A stretch of DNA of 64,000 nt from Strongylocentrotus droebachiensis (GCA_035222895.1 JAVYIG010000606.1:62001-126000); one strand, 5' to 3'. Positions 1 through 12,510 are shown, counted from the first letter of the stretch. A program made the numbers and translations. The notes: generated from the sequence alone by a model not told the origin.

Positions 1-1881
1 TCTTCAGGGGGCTCCTCTCACCACTCACTGCCAGAAAATGGGGGAAAAGATAAAGTTATTATGGCTTGGAGTGCATCGCCGCGGCCTAAATCAAACTGCT
101 TCCGTGACCTAATTCAGGGGGATTGATATCTTTTAACCTCGGTCAATTTATCTAACACTCAAAGCGAAAATGTTTAAACATTTTCTTTGAGGAAAGGTGA
201 GGGGTATCAACTGGATTGATCACGGATCACCACCGGGGCAGGTCCGGCCTCTCCATCACCCAACGATCATCTCTCAGGCCTATTTACAGTTGCCTCCTTC
301 GAGTTGATTACGCAGACAGCGATTGGCACACGACCCCAAGAAAAACAACAACCATCAAGAAAAGAAATTGACAAAAACGCCACGAAATAAAGACAAACGA
401 CACACAGCGTGTCTCGTTCTAAAAACAAAAACGAAGAGGGAAAAAAAAAAATGAGGATAAGAAAAGGGATAAAAAACGCAAGGTGAGAAACAAACAAGAT
501 TTAGCCGTAAGATATTGGTCCTGCCAGGGCTCAAATCACGTAATTCTGGAAACAAATATCACCTTTTTTGGTGGTGGATGCATCTTGGGTTTATATTTCT
601 GGAGGGAGTTGGGGTGTCAGTGGGGTAGGGGGTAGTCTGACAAATAGCTGGGAGCTGGGCGGGCCGAGGCTGTGGCGTGGACATCCAACACCCGTCCGCT
701 GGCGATAATCGTGCTGCGCTCTTCTCCAACATTCAAAACGAATCTACCGTCTTTCTTTTTATCGTTCTTAACGAAATCCAAGGGGCTTGTGTTGCGAGAA
801 ATCAAACTTTCGATTGCCATGTTGAGGTTTCTGCGGCGAAAATTACAGTAATCTGTAATAGCACTTGAGTAGAACAATCGCGGTATGATCATCCATCAAT
901 AATAATGATATCTGATATCGGGGTGAAGTTCGATCAATTTGGCGTTATGTCTCCATCATGTTGGTTGAGGGAAAAAACGACAGCTATTCTGTCTGATGAG
1001 AGGCAAGTGATTACGGCTTAAATAATGCATACTTTCCTCCGAGCAGCACGAATTAATAAAATGCTGGAGTGACCATTGGAATTTGGAATCCCATATAATT
1101 ATGCGATCTGCTCTCTTTTACTGTACATCACGTAGATATAATGTACATGTTGTTGTGTTGTCAACAAATGCAATATATAATCCTTCTTAAAATGTTGACC
1201 ATATCATAAAGCCATGGCGAAATGTTTGCTTTGATTATACAACAAAATATATAGGTTTAAACCGTGAGGATTAAAGAAAGTCCCTTTCCATGACAAATGT
1301 AGGGGAATGAAGAAGAAGAAGAAGGGAGGAGAAGGGGAAACAAGACGAAAAAGAAAAAAAAAGAAGAAAGAGAAGAAGAAGATGTAAAATAGATGGGGGA
1401 AAGAAATGGATATGGAAAATAGAATGTAAGATGACCCCCCCCCCCTCTCTTACATGCCCTAACATTTTACAGATTAACCTCCACCCCTCCCCTCCCTCCC
1501 CCAAACACACAACGTGAGACTAGCCCGTTTTAGATTACTGGGTATTAAAGTAAGTAACTTAATAAATGCATCATGCAAAATTGTATACCTTCAACGTTTT
1601 CATACTTAAAATAACTATATACTAATAACCATACTCGATAACTTCGTACTATTTGTAATTTCTCATCCCGTGGGTTTTTTTCAGTTTGTTTTTAATACGA
1701 GATGCCCGATTGATTATTTTCTGGTTGTGTATATTTCATTTATTTTGATTGGGCACGCCCCCCTCCCCCTCCCCACCCCCTCACCCACACCTCCCCCGAT
1801 GCAAGGCCTTAGCTGGTCAGATTCTATCAATGAGGGCATCCTTCTGAGACAGGACAGGCTAGGCGTCATGGAGGGGTGGAG
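1..1881. other. 5' flank without recognised gene
   Basis: No exon with convincing splice sites was seen. The part around 640-890 is somewhat richer in G+C and open on both strands for 60-90 codons, but the peptides resemble nothing known. A purine-rich GA tract runs from about 1305 to 1400 and a C11 run lies at 1435-1445. Around 1760-1800 the + strand is nearly pure C/T with A interruptions. This could be regulatory or simply unconstrained flank. Confidence 0.6.
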
Positions 1882-1953
1882 GTGTCGTGGTATAGTGGTT
1901 CGGTCACATGACTCTTAATCAATGGTTCGAGGGTTCGAACCTCACCCCGGCAC
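1882..1953 (+). other. tRNA-like SINE head with pol III A and B boxes
   Basis: The A box is TGGTATAGTGG and the B box is GGTTCGAACC. A 7-bp acceptor stem can be drawn between 1882-1888 and the 3' end, with one G-U pair and one mismatch. The anticodon loop reads CTCTTAA, giving a lysine-type CTT anticodon at 1914-1916. The anticodon and T stems carry mismatches, so this is a retroposed tRNA-like sequence and not an intact tRNA gene. It probably still serves as the internal promoter of the SINE. Confidence 0.65.
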
Positions 1954-2240
1954 TTGCCACCCCCCCCCCCCCTCACCGAGGTGTTAAATAGGTTCCCGGT
2001 AGGATTCGAAAGTCATTGTAGTTTACTAAGCAATGGCGTCTTGGTAGAATGTTATTCATAGAGGTGAATGTACATACATTGTGCGTGGGCAAGACAGAAT
2101 ACGATGACCGGGCTAATCATATATATATTTAAAGCACTTAGAGAAATTGTCGATGTGTTAAACGTTATCTAAAAATCATATTATTATCATTATTATAATT
2201 GTAGATATAATTGTTATTATTATTATCATCATTATCATTG
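1882..2240 (+). mobile_element. tRNA-derived SINE with ATT-rich 3' tail
   Basis: The element has a tRNA-like 72-nt head (1882-1953), an unrelated body with a C13 run (1960-1972), and a 3' end near 2128-2185 that contains AAAGCACTTAGAG, then a spacer, then TTAAACGTTATCTAAAA, followed by ATT/ATC repeats. This three-part layout is diagnostic of SINEs: a pol III promoter head, a body, and a tail shared with a partner LINE whose reverse transcriptase moves it. The tail matches the retroposon tails at about 2335, 36126 and 51546 in this window. The head is too degenerate to be a working tRNA. The exact 3' limit is unclear because the simple repeat continues to about 2335. The family name would need a repeat-library search. 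Confidence 0.72.
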
Positions 2241-2334
2241 CTATCATTGTTATTACTATTATTATTATTACTGTTATTATTATTATCAGTTCTACTATTA
2301 TTATTTTTATAATAATATAAATAATGACAATATA
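2180..2334. repeat. ATT/ATC simple repeat
   Basis: A degenerate run of TTA, ATT and ATC triplets joins the tail of the + strand SINE to the tail of the minus-strand element that follows. It probably grew from the microsatellite ends of both retroposons. Confidence 0.8.
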
Positions 2335-2395
2335 TTACATTTATAGGCGCTTGATATAAAGGTTCTAAGCGCTCAGCAAAAATACACAGTAATAC
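2335..2395 (-). mobile_element. Retroposon 3' tail, minus strand
   Basis: Read on the minus strand it gives GAGCGCTTAGAACC, then ATCAAGCGCCTATAAAT, then AT-rich repeat. This is the same tail design as the SINE at 1882 but in opposite orientation, so two retroposons meet tail to tail across a shared simple repeat. No tRNA-like head was recognised upstream on the minus strand (higher coordinates), so this copy looks 5'-truncated. Confidence 0.55.
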
Positions 2396-2550
2396 TACGA
2401 TATTATACATAATTGTAATAACAATTTACTACTAACAACTATATGATAATAATACAAAAAATATTAGTATTGATAATATTATCATCATCGGTATCATTAT
2501 TAGTAGTATTTACTATTAACATCATCATCATTATCATTGTTTATAATCAT

Positions 2551-2645
2551 TCAGGGCCCCATGGAAAACCACTACTTATTTGTGAAAGGGCTACCCTGAC
2601 AAAAGATTATAAATAAATAAATTAATAAATCATCATCATCATCAG
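2551..2645 (+). mobile_element. Probable retroposon 3' end with AAAT/ATC repeat tail
   Basis: A short segment with GGGCCCCATGG followed by AGGGCTACCCTGAC leads into AAATAAATAAATTAATAAAT and then ATC repeats. This resembles the 3' ends of L2/CR1-mobilised SINEs, which finish with a short tandem repeat. The 5' part is missing or unrecognisable. Confidence 0.4.
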
Positions 2646-5600
2646 TATAGGCAAATTAATAAACATAATGGCTTTGTCAAAATTCTAGATCATCGTACGC
2701 ACTGTGCCTTTATTTAATTTGCCCACATGATTTGTATTGCCTCTACCCTTTCATTTTCTTCGCAATAAACATTTCTTTTGGCAGCCCACTCCTCCAAATA
2801 GCCTCTTCAAAATCAAATTTCTTTTTTATTTCACGATATTGTAATGCTCCTCCATTAAATATGATTATTGGGACATCCTTTGTACACAATTCAAGAACAT
2901 GACCAAACAAATTTAGGTCTGTTACTCTGATTTTTGTTCATTGTTTATCATACAAAATCATTAAATATTAGGTTTGTAAAAGTGTATCACCGTAACAAAA
3001 AAATACCGATTTGTATGAATGTTATCTTTCTTATCCCAACACATAAACGTTATTAAGACAATTTCCCTCTTTTTAAATCAAAGTTCAGTACTCGATTTGA
3101 AGACCTTACGTTTGAACGATAATTGTAGCTGCATGCATGTTGCAAATGGTAATAAATGAAGACACTACCTAATTCGTAGGTGAGGATGATGGAAATAAAT
3201 TCGTCATAATGAGTGTATATTGAGAAACTATATTCATAACATAATATCAATCGGCCCTTTGTTTTCTTCTTATTTTTGTATCCCAAAGAAATCTAGCCTA
3301 ATCTTTAAGGTAAAATCATAAGATAGGGAAACAAATATTTTAAAGACACACAATCCTGTTTCCATGTAAGTTATGACAATCTTGTGATGAGCAATACATC
3401 GAGTACCTATTAACTCTTTTGTATTAGGTGCCAAAATGATCTCACAGTCAATTTACCGGCCAGTGTCTCTCGACCAAGCGCATCCATTTTTTTTCCTCTT
3501 CTGTTTGTGTCTCGTCCATTGTGAGATTTGTCCTTAAATGGCTTCATTTCGATGGACGCGCCGTCGAGATAGAAAGATGAGTTAGCCTTAAGGGATAGCA
3601 CGGGATGAAGTGGAAGGGTGGACAATGAGGGATGAATCCCAGAATACTTAAAGAGGAAAGAAAGAAGAATTGAAAACCTATGGGTTCTGGACTGACTGAC
3701 TGACAAAGGACCACTTCGAAGGCGGATTGAAGTGGGCAGCTAATGAGTGTCTTCCAGGCTATCCTTCAAATTCACAAAGACAATCGCGGTATGATAATGC
3801 AAAAATCATCTCACGAAAACAAAATATTTCAAGAAATTCTTAAAATACTTAGCAGTTGGTCATCAGCTTATGATGAATGTAGATTCAAAGATTATAAACC
3901 TTTGCTCTTTCTAACCGTTTTCAATTTATCTTGTCTATGTATTCCAGGATTTATTTCTCATTTGGTAGCAAAGCACGGGAAAATTGAAATATGCATAAAA
4001 CATGTGAGTGATTTAGGAACGCGTTAAATATTTACACATTCGCTCGATGCTAATTACCCGCAGATTGTGTTGTGATAAATCCTAAATTTGTGTGGCAGAC
4101 CGCTTATACAAAAGTTATGATATAGAATACGATATTAATTGTTTTCCACAATATTTCCCGAAATTACCGCCGATGGGGAAAGTATTTAATTGAAAATATT
4201 GTAGAGAATAGAATGAGGAGAAAATGATGTAATATTGCTACTGCTTAAAGACTAAAGGATATATTTAACAATTCGATACTTTTAGAGATCAGTCATTGAA
4301 ATTATTTTATTTTATTTCATTTGAAAAAGATACTCACCGGTCATGAACTCATGACAGTAGTAAGCCTATCAGAAGAAAAGAAAAGGAATGTCGCAAATTT
4401 ATTACGACCTTTTCGGTATCAGTATGATGACATTCGGAAAAAAATTGGTACGAAAATATAGATCTACTTGTATGTCAGATTAAAACGAGCAAAGGAAAAA
4501 GGACTGAAAATATTACATTCATGTGTTGTATTATCTTATGATTTTTCATTGTTTCATACGCATAATACGTTTGTAAGAACGGGGGGGGGGGGGGCAGGTC
4601 ACGTGAACATGAAATGCAAACAGGGGGGACAAAGGAAGAAAATTGTAAATGAGTATTATTATCCCTTACCTATAGACATGTTCTCTTTGTCCTTTTTTAT
4701 TCACTATTTCCAAATTTCCTATAGCTTATGATTATCAAATGTAATATATATGACAAGTATGCATGGTGTGCTACTTTTGTTGGAAATTATTGGAATTCAT
4801 GTTAAGTATTTTTTATATATTAGAATTGTATACTGTTTTGTTCTTGTTTGTATATATCCATCTTTGTTTGCTCGTTTAACTCAATAACATGATTACTACT
4901 ATTACTACTGTTTCATTTTCGTCCGATCTGTATCCATTGTTTTCATGGCAAATATTGTTTAAGAAGAAATACATATATTATCGACCAACTTTACCCCAAA
5001 ATGCATGCAATCTAATGCCTTAAAATGACCAAAAAATGAAACGAAATTGATCTGCATCTGAATTTGAACATAATTGTATATGTTTCTTATAGACATGTAC
5101 ATAATACCCACTACATTAAAGAACCTTCATTACCATCATATTTACATAGCCTTGTATAGTCCTTTTGCTCTGACAATTGCTCCCACGAAAAATTAACGCT
5201 ATTGCAATAATTGTATTTATCCTTAAAAAAACAGACGATAAGTTTAATTGAAAAAAACACGAAGGTAGTTCACATGAAGAAACCGAACTCTGTATAATGA
5301 CTGTAACGAATACCTCAAAATGGTTTAATTATAAAGATGTTCGATCTTGTTTCTAGAGGGGTATAACGTAACCCATGAGTCACGATTTGCAATCAATTAG
5401 CTCTTTTGATTATCATCACCACGTTACATTGTGAATGCTACAAGAAGATCAATTTAGTGATGACTTATATTACTCAAAAAGAAGTAATTACACTCACTGG
5501 GTGATAGAATTCGTAAAGACGGATTCTCACCTGGAGAAATCGGCCACATACTTTGAAAAATAACTATTCAAGTTATCAAAATGAAGTCCTGTGATAACTG

Positions 5601-6170
5601 TCATTTGTGTCAGTAGTTTATTGTGTTTATGTCTCGGTGTAAAGGTAAGAGGTGTTTTTGCCTCGACAGGCTTAGATTTCGTCAAAGGAACCGCGGATGA
5701 TGCGCACAAAAGTATTCTTCCTTATTTGGCTTCTTTTGTACAAAAGACTCATGTCATAACAAAATGTTTTGCACACTGTAGCCTCGAGTACAAAACCACC
5801 CAAACATGTTGTTTATCCATTTATATCGCCCAAAAATGACATTCTCCTGATACGACGATTGACTAAAGATTCTTTCCGATATCACTACATTATAAAATGA
5901 TCATAACTAGATCTCTTTTATTTGTTGATGTAAAGATAATGGCAAAATACATTTGTATTAAAAGGGTGCAGGAAATAGCCCGCAGATGTCTCTAACTTAT
6001 TACATGGCGTTTCAATTGACAGTTGAACTAGGATAACAGTAGATTGGACGTTTTCATCCCTAGATTATCATCATGATCATTCTTTGCTACGATAAAACTG
6101 ATTTTAAGCAGACGAAAATACTATAATATCATCTTCAAGAGAAGTAGATAAAGAGCACCGGGTGATGCTT
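2646..6170. other. AT-rich flank, no recognised gene
   Basis: Nothing here supports a gene with confidence. A G14 run lies at 4581-4594, followed at once by an E-box, GTCACGTGAA (4598-4607). Around 5527-5839 both strands stay open for 60-82 codons. The plus frame starts with a hydrophobic stretch, but it has no ATG in a sensible context and matches nothing I know. The rest is AT-rich intergenic-type sequence. Confidence 0.55.
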
Positions 6171-6179
6171 TATGGCTGC

Positions 6180-6565
6180 AAGAGCTAAGCAAATGCTTCC
6201 AAACATGATCTGGAAGTGTCGCGCAATGCATTATGGGTCAGGTCCACTCTTTCCGGTTGAGTGGAGACCTCGATAGCTTCAGCTCACTATCGAGCGAGCC
6301 TGGATGAAAGAGGAGTGAAGTTATCGCTCAATTTTTACCCAGACAACTGATGGCGTATGTCAACTTCACCGTTTCACTCAGTCTGATGTTGATCGTTTGT
6401 CTTTTTCTCTTTCAATGCTTTCTGCATGCGTTTTGACACGTAGTAAACCCTCCCTTTTTTGATATTAGCTTGGCATGTTCATGCTCTGGTGTGTGGTATT
6501 GCAGTATTATCAGGAAAAGGAGAATTCATTATTTGTGTGCATTGGAATTCCGTATTGATATACAG
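6180..6565 (+). promoter_or_regulatory. GC-richer block upstream of the exon, possible noncoding first exon
   Basis: This block stands out from AT-rich surroundings and lies about 1 kb upstream of the only good coding exon. It carries two adjacent hairpins (6244-6294) and ends near a donor-like site, ACAG|GTAGGT, at 6566. A matching acceptor-like stretch, a T-rich run ending in TTTCTGAAG, occurs near 6991. A spliced 5' UTR is therefore possible, but both splice sites are read by eye only. A promoter or enhancer role is the alternative. Confidence 0.3.
6244..6294. repeat. Two adjacent perfect short hairpins
   Basis: The first hairpin has CCACTC (6244-6249) pairing with GAGTGG (6259-6264). The second has CTCGATAG (6269-6276) pairing with CTATCGAG (6287-6294) across a 10-nt loop. 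The arms are too short for a typical microRNA precursor. Confidence 0.6.
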
Positions 6566-6990
6566 GTAGGTGTGTGAGATTGTGATGGAGTATATTTTGA
6601 CTTCAACAATTTATTCTTAATTTTGTTTAATGTTATACAAACTTTATTATGTTCCATATCAATTAAACATTATTTGTGAATGTGGTATCAATGTATTATG
6701 TTTTAAATTCAATTTATTCATTCAATTTAGAAAATTTGGGTAACCAACAAAAATATTCAGTTATCGCATTTATCATTAAGCGACAATTGAGGGAAATATA
6801 TTTATGTTGGAGTGCGGTGTGGGCGTGTATATTGTGTGTATGAGGGTTTATGAATTGGGTATATGAATGTTCCGAGAAATATGTGTTTAAATTTGTATAC
6901 CCCTTTTTTCATCAGATTCTTGCAAATTCATCCAGAGTGCCCTTACCGATCTTCACTGTTTTTGCTATCCGTTTCATTGATTGTGTTTCT

Positions 6991-7411
6991 GAAGATTTAA
7001 CTCTCCGAAATCATCGAGCGTCCCGGAGAAACGCGTCAAGCATCCATTCCCCTCACACCTGCTAATCCAGCCCGACGGAGCCCGGTACTTCCCATCTCCT
7101 CAAGGCGGTCGAGTACTCTCCCGTCCCGCTGCTTCACCCGACTCAATAAGCTCTGTAAAGAAAACTGAGAGAAGTGAGAGGAACTACTACTACCCAAAGG
7201 AGTTTGTGTGAGAGCGAGAGAGGAGAGATCGGTTGAAGAAATAAATAAATCTCGACCGAAAGGCAGAGCTCGCTTTACGCCGGAGCGTTCCCGGTACGCT
7301 CTTGACACGCACCGCTAATCGTCACGAAACCTCTTGACGTTGCGTTGAGGGCCACTAACAGGAGCGAGGAAGGTCTAATTTGATATCAAAGACGCTCACC
7401 AATAATTCACC
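6991..7411 (+). promoter_or_regulatory. 5' leader / promoter-proximal region of the 7412 exon
   Basis: This is a CpG-containing, GC-richer stretch directly before the ATG at 7412. It contains a GAGA-like purine segment (about 7200-7235), a T-box-like TCACACCT near 7055, and no long open frame leading into the ATG, because a TAA lies in frame at 7403-7405. These features suit a 5' UTR with its promoter just upstream. No clear TATA box was identified and the transcription start cannot be placed from sequence alone. Confidence 0.55.
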
Positions 7412-7447
7412 ATGTCCTTCTTGACTCTCGATTCCAACTCTTGGCAG
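7412..7447 (+). CDS. First coding exon of an unidentified gene (12 codons)
   Basis: The exon reads MSFLTLDSNSWQ and ends exactly on a codon boundary at CAG|GTAAGC, a strong donor site (phase 0). The start is well placed: A at position -3 (CACCATGT) and an in-frame TAA nine bases before the ATG, so translation cannot begin further upstream in this frame. The preceding 400 bp look like a 5' UTR and the following DNA drops to AT-rich intron-like sequence. Twelve residues are too few to name the product. Very short phase-0 first coding exons followed by a huge first intron are frequent in genes for developmental regulators, but that is only context. No second exon was recognised in the window, so it should lie beyond 64 kb or be a short exon missed by eye. 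Confidence 0.6.
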
Positions 7448-8296
7448 GTAAGCTTCCATTTTTATCACCCTCTCTATCAACAATTTGATATTCTCTAGCG
7501 TCCACTTGTTAACGTACCCTAAGCCCCCTTCAGTGCTAACTGCGGCGTGCCATTCCGAGTTGATACGGTATTCATGACGTTAGCATATCATCATCAATTT
7601 TTAGTTTCGATATGTGATACATCCTTCATTTTATCCCCTCAGATGAGACGAAGAAGCGAGCCAAAAACATACAAGGCTCTGCAATTTCCCCCAATATCCG
7701 TACTCCAAAGTAACATGATTCCACAGTTGTATTTGTAAAATGTCGACGGAAACATGACGAAATTAGATTCATCCCAAGAAAAATGATTTTTCAGATTACA
7801 TATCTCAGATTTCAATCATACATTCCTGACAGGTCAATGTTTTCTGTGCTTTTTTTGTCTAATACATTTCGATGGTATTTTTAGACGTTCGCTTCTTTTG
7901 AACGATGAAAATTGTCCAAGTCTAAATTCTGTGAGATTTAGCAAAAAATCTCGCAACCATACTGTGTGTTCTGGGAAATTTGTACATTCACGTCATGAAA
8001 AAAAAAAGGAAATATGTTTCTAACGACACAGCTGAGGAGAAAACAAAAATACTTCGTATTTTATTTTTTTCAGCTTTCAATAGCATTTTTGTATGATGTG
8101 ACACTTATAAACTACCATAAATATTGCAAAATTGATTTGCAAAATTTTACCAATATTAGAGGTCTGGTCAACACATTAAACATAGAGAATGAGAAAATGA
8201 AATGATCAGCGGGGGAGAACAGACCTGATGAAGAGGGGGTTTATGTAGCCGTAAATGAAAATGCTCAATGATAATTATGTTGTGCTATACTGTCCA

Positions 8297-8330
8297 ATGT
8301 ACCAGGGAAGTTAGCTCCCTGGTTGTACAT
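8297..8330. repeat. Short imperfect hairpin
   Basis: ATGTACCAGGGA (8297-8308) pairs with TCCCTGGTTGTACAT (8316-8330) with a 3-nt bulge. It is isolated in AT-rich sequence. It may be a relic of a small foldback element. Confidence 0.5.
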
Positions 8331-10444
8331 ACAAAGCTTGTAAATAATATGTAGGGATAGGATAGATGAAACTGTTACCAGATAAGTCTATGAAGGCGCA
8401 TCCTATTTTGATTATCATTATGAGTAAAGACGGAGTAGAATATCTGATGCTATGATTGTTTTCAACATGTATTTTGTTTAGTAGTGCGCTGGCTTACATG
8501 CCATTAGAATGACTGAGGCTTTTATAATTCATACTAAATAAATTGGATTTACATCCAAAGCTAAATATGAGTATTTTTGAAATGTTATTATGACATATTT
8601 CTGATGTTTCTTTATGTGAAACAATCGTAAATAATTGTAAAACGTATTGATTGTAAACTCAGAATGGGTTTTCAAAGCGTTTTACAAAAGAAAATGTATC
8701 TAACCAGGAGGAGGTGATTAAATAATGAACTAATTACAGTTACATGTGTATGAAATAACAAGTTATACAAGTCATATCTGCATAAATACTGAACGCAAAT
8801 AAAGAGAGATTAAGGATTAGCAGCCCAAACTTAAGTGAAACGAGGTCGCCATTCTAAATTTTAAACACGTATACATTTCTTCACACAAGTAAAGCCAAGC
8901 ATAGCATCTTGTGTAGCTACGTTATAGACGTGGTTGTATGTCTTAATTATTTCCTTAATTGCCTCACTATCCTTAAAAAGTGCTAAAATTCGACAACCAG
9001 CGATAAATCATTCGAATCAATGATGTCAACTAAAAGGGCCTTTTAAGAACTCAACTGTCCCAAAAGCACTCTCTAATAATATTGAATACTATATTCTATG
9101 TTGAACAAGATTTATTTGAAAGAAAGTGTTGGTGCTAGGGACATTTTCTAAGACTAGTAGGATGAGAAAATATGTATGTCAGCATTCCATGAATTCAGTC
9201 AATGAAGTTCATTAATGAATTATCTAAATTGATGTATCTGAATTAAACTAATATCACTTGTTTTATCAATATCTTGTTTGCTTTAACTTAATGGTGGATA
9301 CTATAATAAAACAAATTATAATGGTACTATTTATTTCAAGGCCTTTTTATAGGAATGAGCACTGCATTTTATACGTGCCATCCAGGATTTGTGAAATTTC
9401 TAACGCTTGTTTTAATAATAAAATTAATTGTGAAGACACTTTGGGACATTTTTTCTCTTTCACTTATTATAAATTAAGATAAAATATAGGAGCCTATTTA
9501 CAAAGGAAAGGTCGGAAAGCCAGATTTTGTATTAAAAAATAAAAGTTTCATGATGAAACTGAACTCTTATTTTATTTACGTCCAAGAAACAATGCTACTT
9601 TTATGACTCCAATATATACATGTACTATACAACCCATTACTACTCTTGATGACTAGTATCGTGTATATATAATAAAGATACCAAAACATAAATTCAACTT
9701 TTTTCCCTATTCTCATACTACAAATTACCTAATTGATTTTTGAATGAAATATCTGGAAATTAACGATCGTGAATTCACTTTTTCTACGAATTTAACTTGT
9801 TTTTTTTTAATACAACTTCAAAATTGTCAAATATCCTTCAGCGAGATGTCAAGCAACCAAACATTCTTGTTCCTAATTTTTTAGCCGATGAGTATTAATC
9901 GAACAGAATCAATTTTGATAGATATTTAACATGCGTACAATTTTACTATTGTCCATCATAGGTTTGCAAACATTATGAACTACATTACATTATGGATTGC
10001 ATTTGAATTATATTTAGAAGAAACGTGAAAGCATTCAGTAAACAGAATGTGAACTCCTTTTAATAATAAATTATAATATTCAATTTATTTTACTAATAAC
10101 ACAAGCTAAACATACATGCATAGTGATATGTTTTACGAGTATGTAATTACAAGTATATAAACGAGTAGAATGGAACATCGTCTCTCGTGTGTAATTGTTT
10201 TATTATCTACATACATGACTTCGGCAAAATAGATTATGCTATTCTTACTTTCCATTTTTTAGATCATTCTGAGTTCTAAAAAGGGGCATTCAAAACACCT
10301 GCGTTCAGATTTCTTTTAATATAACGTACTGATTATCTGACAAGTTTCATATCAATATCCCCTAGGCAATTTATCACCACAAAGTAATAAATTTGTATAT
10401 AGTATTAGTAAAATAGTATATTACTGAAATATCAATTGTTTTGT

Positions 10445-10486
10445 AACGGCTGGTCATATATAATGAACGGCTGGTAATATGTAATA
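10445..10486. repeat. Two-copy 21-bp tandem repeat
   Basis: AACGGCTGGT followed by an AT-rich 11-mer occurs twice back to back, with two or three differences between the copies. Confidence 0.7.
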
Positions 10487-11999
10487 TCGTTGACATATTT
10501 CTTAAAGTTACTCAATAAGGGAAAATGATATTATAGCCGAGAGGTTGATATATAAACAGTGCTTATATTCTGGTTATATTATGATCATAAACTATTTCTG
10601 ATATGAGTATAATTTTGTTACAACGCCCACATGTGTCTGTAAAGAAATATTAGATTCTGCCCGGCTTTTGATTTTATCTGTGAAGTATTGGTCCCATGCG
10701 ATTTTGTATTTCATAATCCCTTTCCTATTATGGTTAATGTAGACAAACAGTGACGATTATTGAGGGCATATCCATAATTTGAAAGGAAATAATAGGCATA
10801 GAATGTTTGATCAGCTGAAGTGAATAGTAAACTCATTAGTTTTGACTAGACATATATATTTTGAAAATGTGTACGCTAGAGACATTGATTACTTTGGGTT
10901 TACGTGGTTTTCTGATCCTTGTATTCTCATTTAAACAGAATAGAGGAAATTAAAACTATTTGTTTTACCCGTCCACATAAATGAATTTTATCCTGTAGCA
11001 GAACAACAAGAATTACAACCAAACTTGACATTGCTCTATCAAGCCGAAGCAGGCAGTTTTAATCTATGCACCTTTGAATTGGTGCTTGCAGAGAATTCAT
11101 GGATATAATTCCGGAAATTATACACAAAATAAAGGAAAGTCAATAACAATTTTCCTTTTTCGGCTATGAGAACCATATTATATATAAAACTCGTATATAA
11201 CAGCGTAACGATATTCATTGGAACTATTTTGTCTCTACCTGGGTACAAAATATATTTTCCAAATAAAGTTTACTCATGTATAATTATTTGCATCATATTA
11301 AGATAAGAATCTAAAATAAGTAATGGTTGAATGTCCAAAGGGACTGACCCTGTTGTGACACGGACATCGGATAGTGGGTCACAAGACATGACCTTTTAAA
11401 ATATTATTTCAAGATTATGTTCGTGGTATATCTTGTGTTGGAGGTTACATGGGTGGGGCTTCATACTGAAATTATAGGCTACTGAAATTCTTATCCGCTC
11501 GCTAAATGTTTGTACTTTACTGATCACTGATCATTAATTTGTTCTATAGTGTTTGTCAAAATACTACTGTGGTAAAAATTGCTAAGATACTGATTTAGAT
11601 TTCAATATCGAAGGACGAATTTTTAGTAATATTTTCTTTACTTTTTCTTGATTTGTTGTGAAATAATTTTACACAAGTTTTCTAGTGTTGTATGAAAAGT
11701 GTGTTTAATAATATTGCAGTTTATGTCAAGACCGGACGATGTCGATGGAGATATATCGTGCCTTGAGATATAAAATGATAGATTATGTAGGATTGCTCAC
11801 TTTTAAAAAATTTCTATTCAATGTCCAGACGTTAACCCTCCTCTTAAACTAGACCTATTCTCCTCAATTATGAATACGATAATTGTGTTTATACAAGCGG
11901 AAATCGGTTGAATTCATCAAAAGTCATTTTGTTGGTTTCAGACGTTAGGAATCCAAAGAAATCCAGTCAATAGTTGGTCGATTTCATTCAACTGTTTTT

Positions 12000-12510
12000 C
12001 TTGTGAGGCACAAGAGCGAGAGAGGGAGAGAGTCATGTGGTGGCTTACGTTCAGCCAAGCGTGTGGTCGCAGTACCTTAGGCCGGTCGAGTCGGGGGTAT
12101 TCACCCCTAGTCAGTGCCTCTACGCACGCGCAGCTAACTCCCCTCTTGTAAACGGGAACGACCCAACGGACCGCTCCTTATATCCAACGGCAAAAACACA
12201 GAAAAAGAGGCGGAAAAGAGTTGAACAAAAAACAAATATTTCATAAAATATATCTTCCTCCATTGGGAGGAAGAATCGGAAAATACGCAACACCACTGAG
12301 GGTTCGCCTGATAGTGGGAGAGGGAGAGAGTAAAGGGGGACATCATTTAGATTTGGATGAGGATTGCTTTAACTTTTCCCGACACGGCTTTGGGCGAAAT
12401 ATCGGCGGTTCCTTTCCGGGTGGGCTTTGGGGACGTACGGGGTCCCCATCTCAATATACGGGCGAGCGTGACTTAGCAGGTCTTTTCCGACCTACCCGCT
12501 TCAAGATTTA
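12000..12510. promoter_or_regulatory. CpG-bearing GC-richer block, candidate regulatory element
   Basis: A sharp rise in G+C and CpG lies inside AT-rich DNA. Frames on both strands stay open for 60-96 codons, but the peptides match nothing and have no splice signals, so the openness more likely reflects base composition. GAGAGGGAGAGAGT occurs twice (about 12017 and 12316). It is probably an enhancer, an alternative promoter or a conserved noncoding element. Confidence 0.35.

Larger units (their letters stand above)
7448..11999 (+). other. Presumed start of a long first intron
   Basis: The donor at 7448 opens an AT-rich stretch with no recognised exon, transposon protein or RNA gene. A hairpin with a 3-nt bulge lies at 8297-8330 (arms ATGTACCAGGGA and TCCCTGGTTGTACAT). 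A two-copy 21-bp tandem repeat lies at 10445-10486. Confidence 0.5.

Noticed and set aside
1882..1953. Functional tRNA-Lys gene
   Set aside because: Anticodon and T stems are mismatched, and the sequence continues into a SINE body and retroposon tail.
5527..5839. Open frames on both strands, the + one with a signal-peptide-like start and a minus-strand frame ending at a GTGAG donor-like site
   Set aside because: The + frame lacks an in-frame ATG at its start, the minus frame lacks an acceptor, and neither peptide is recognisable.
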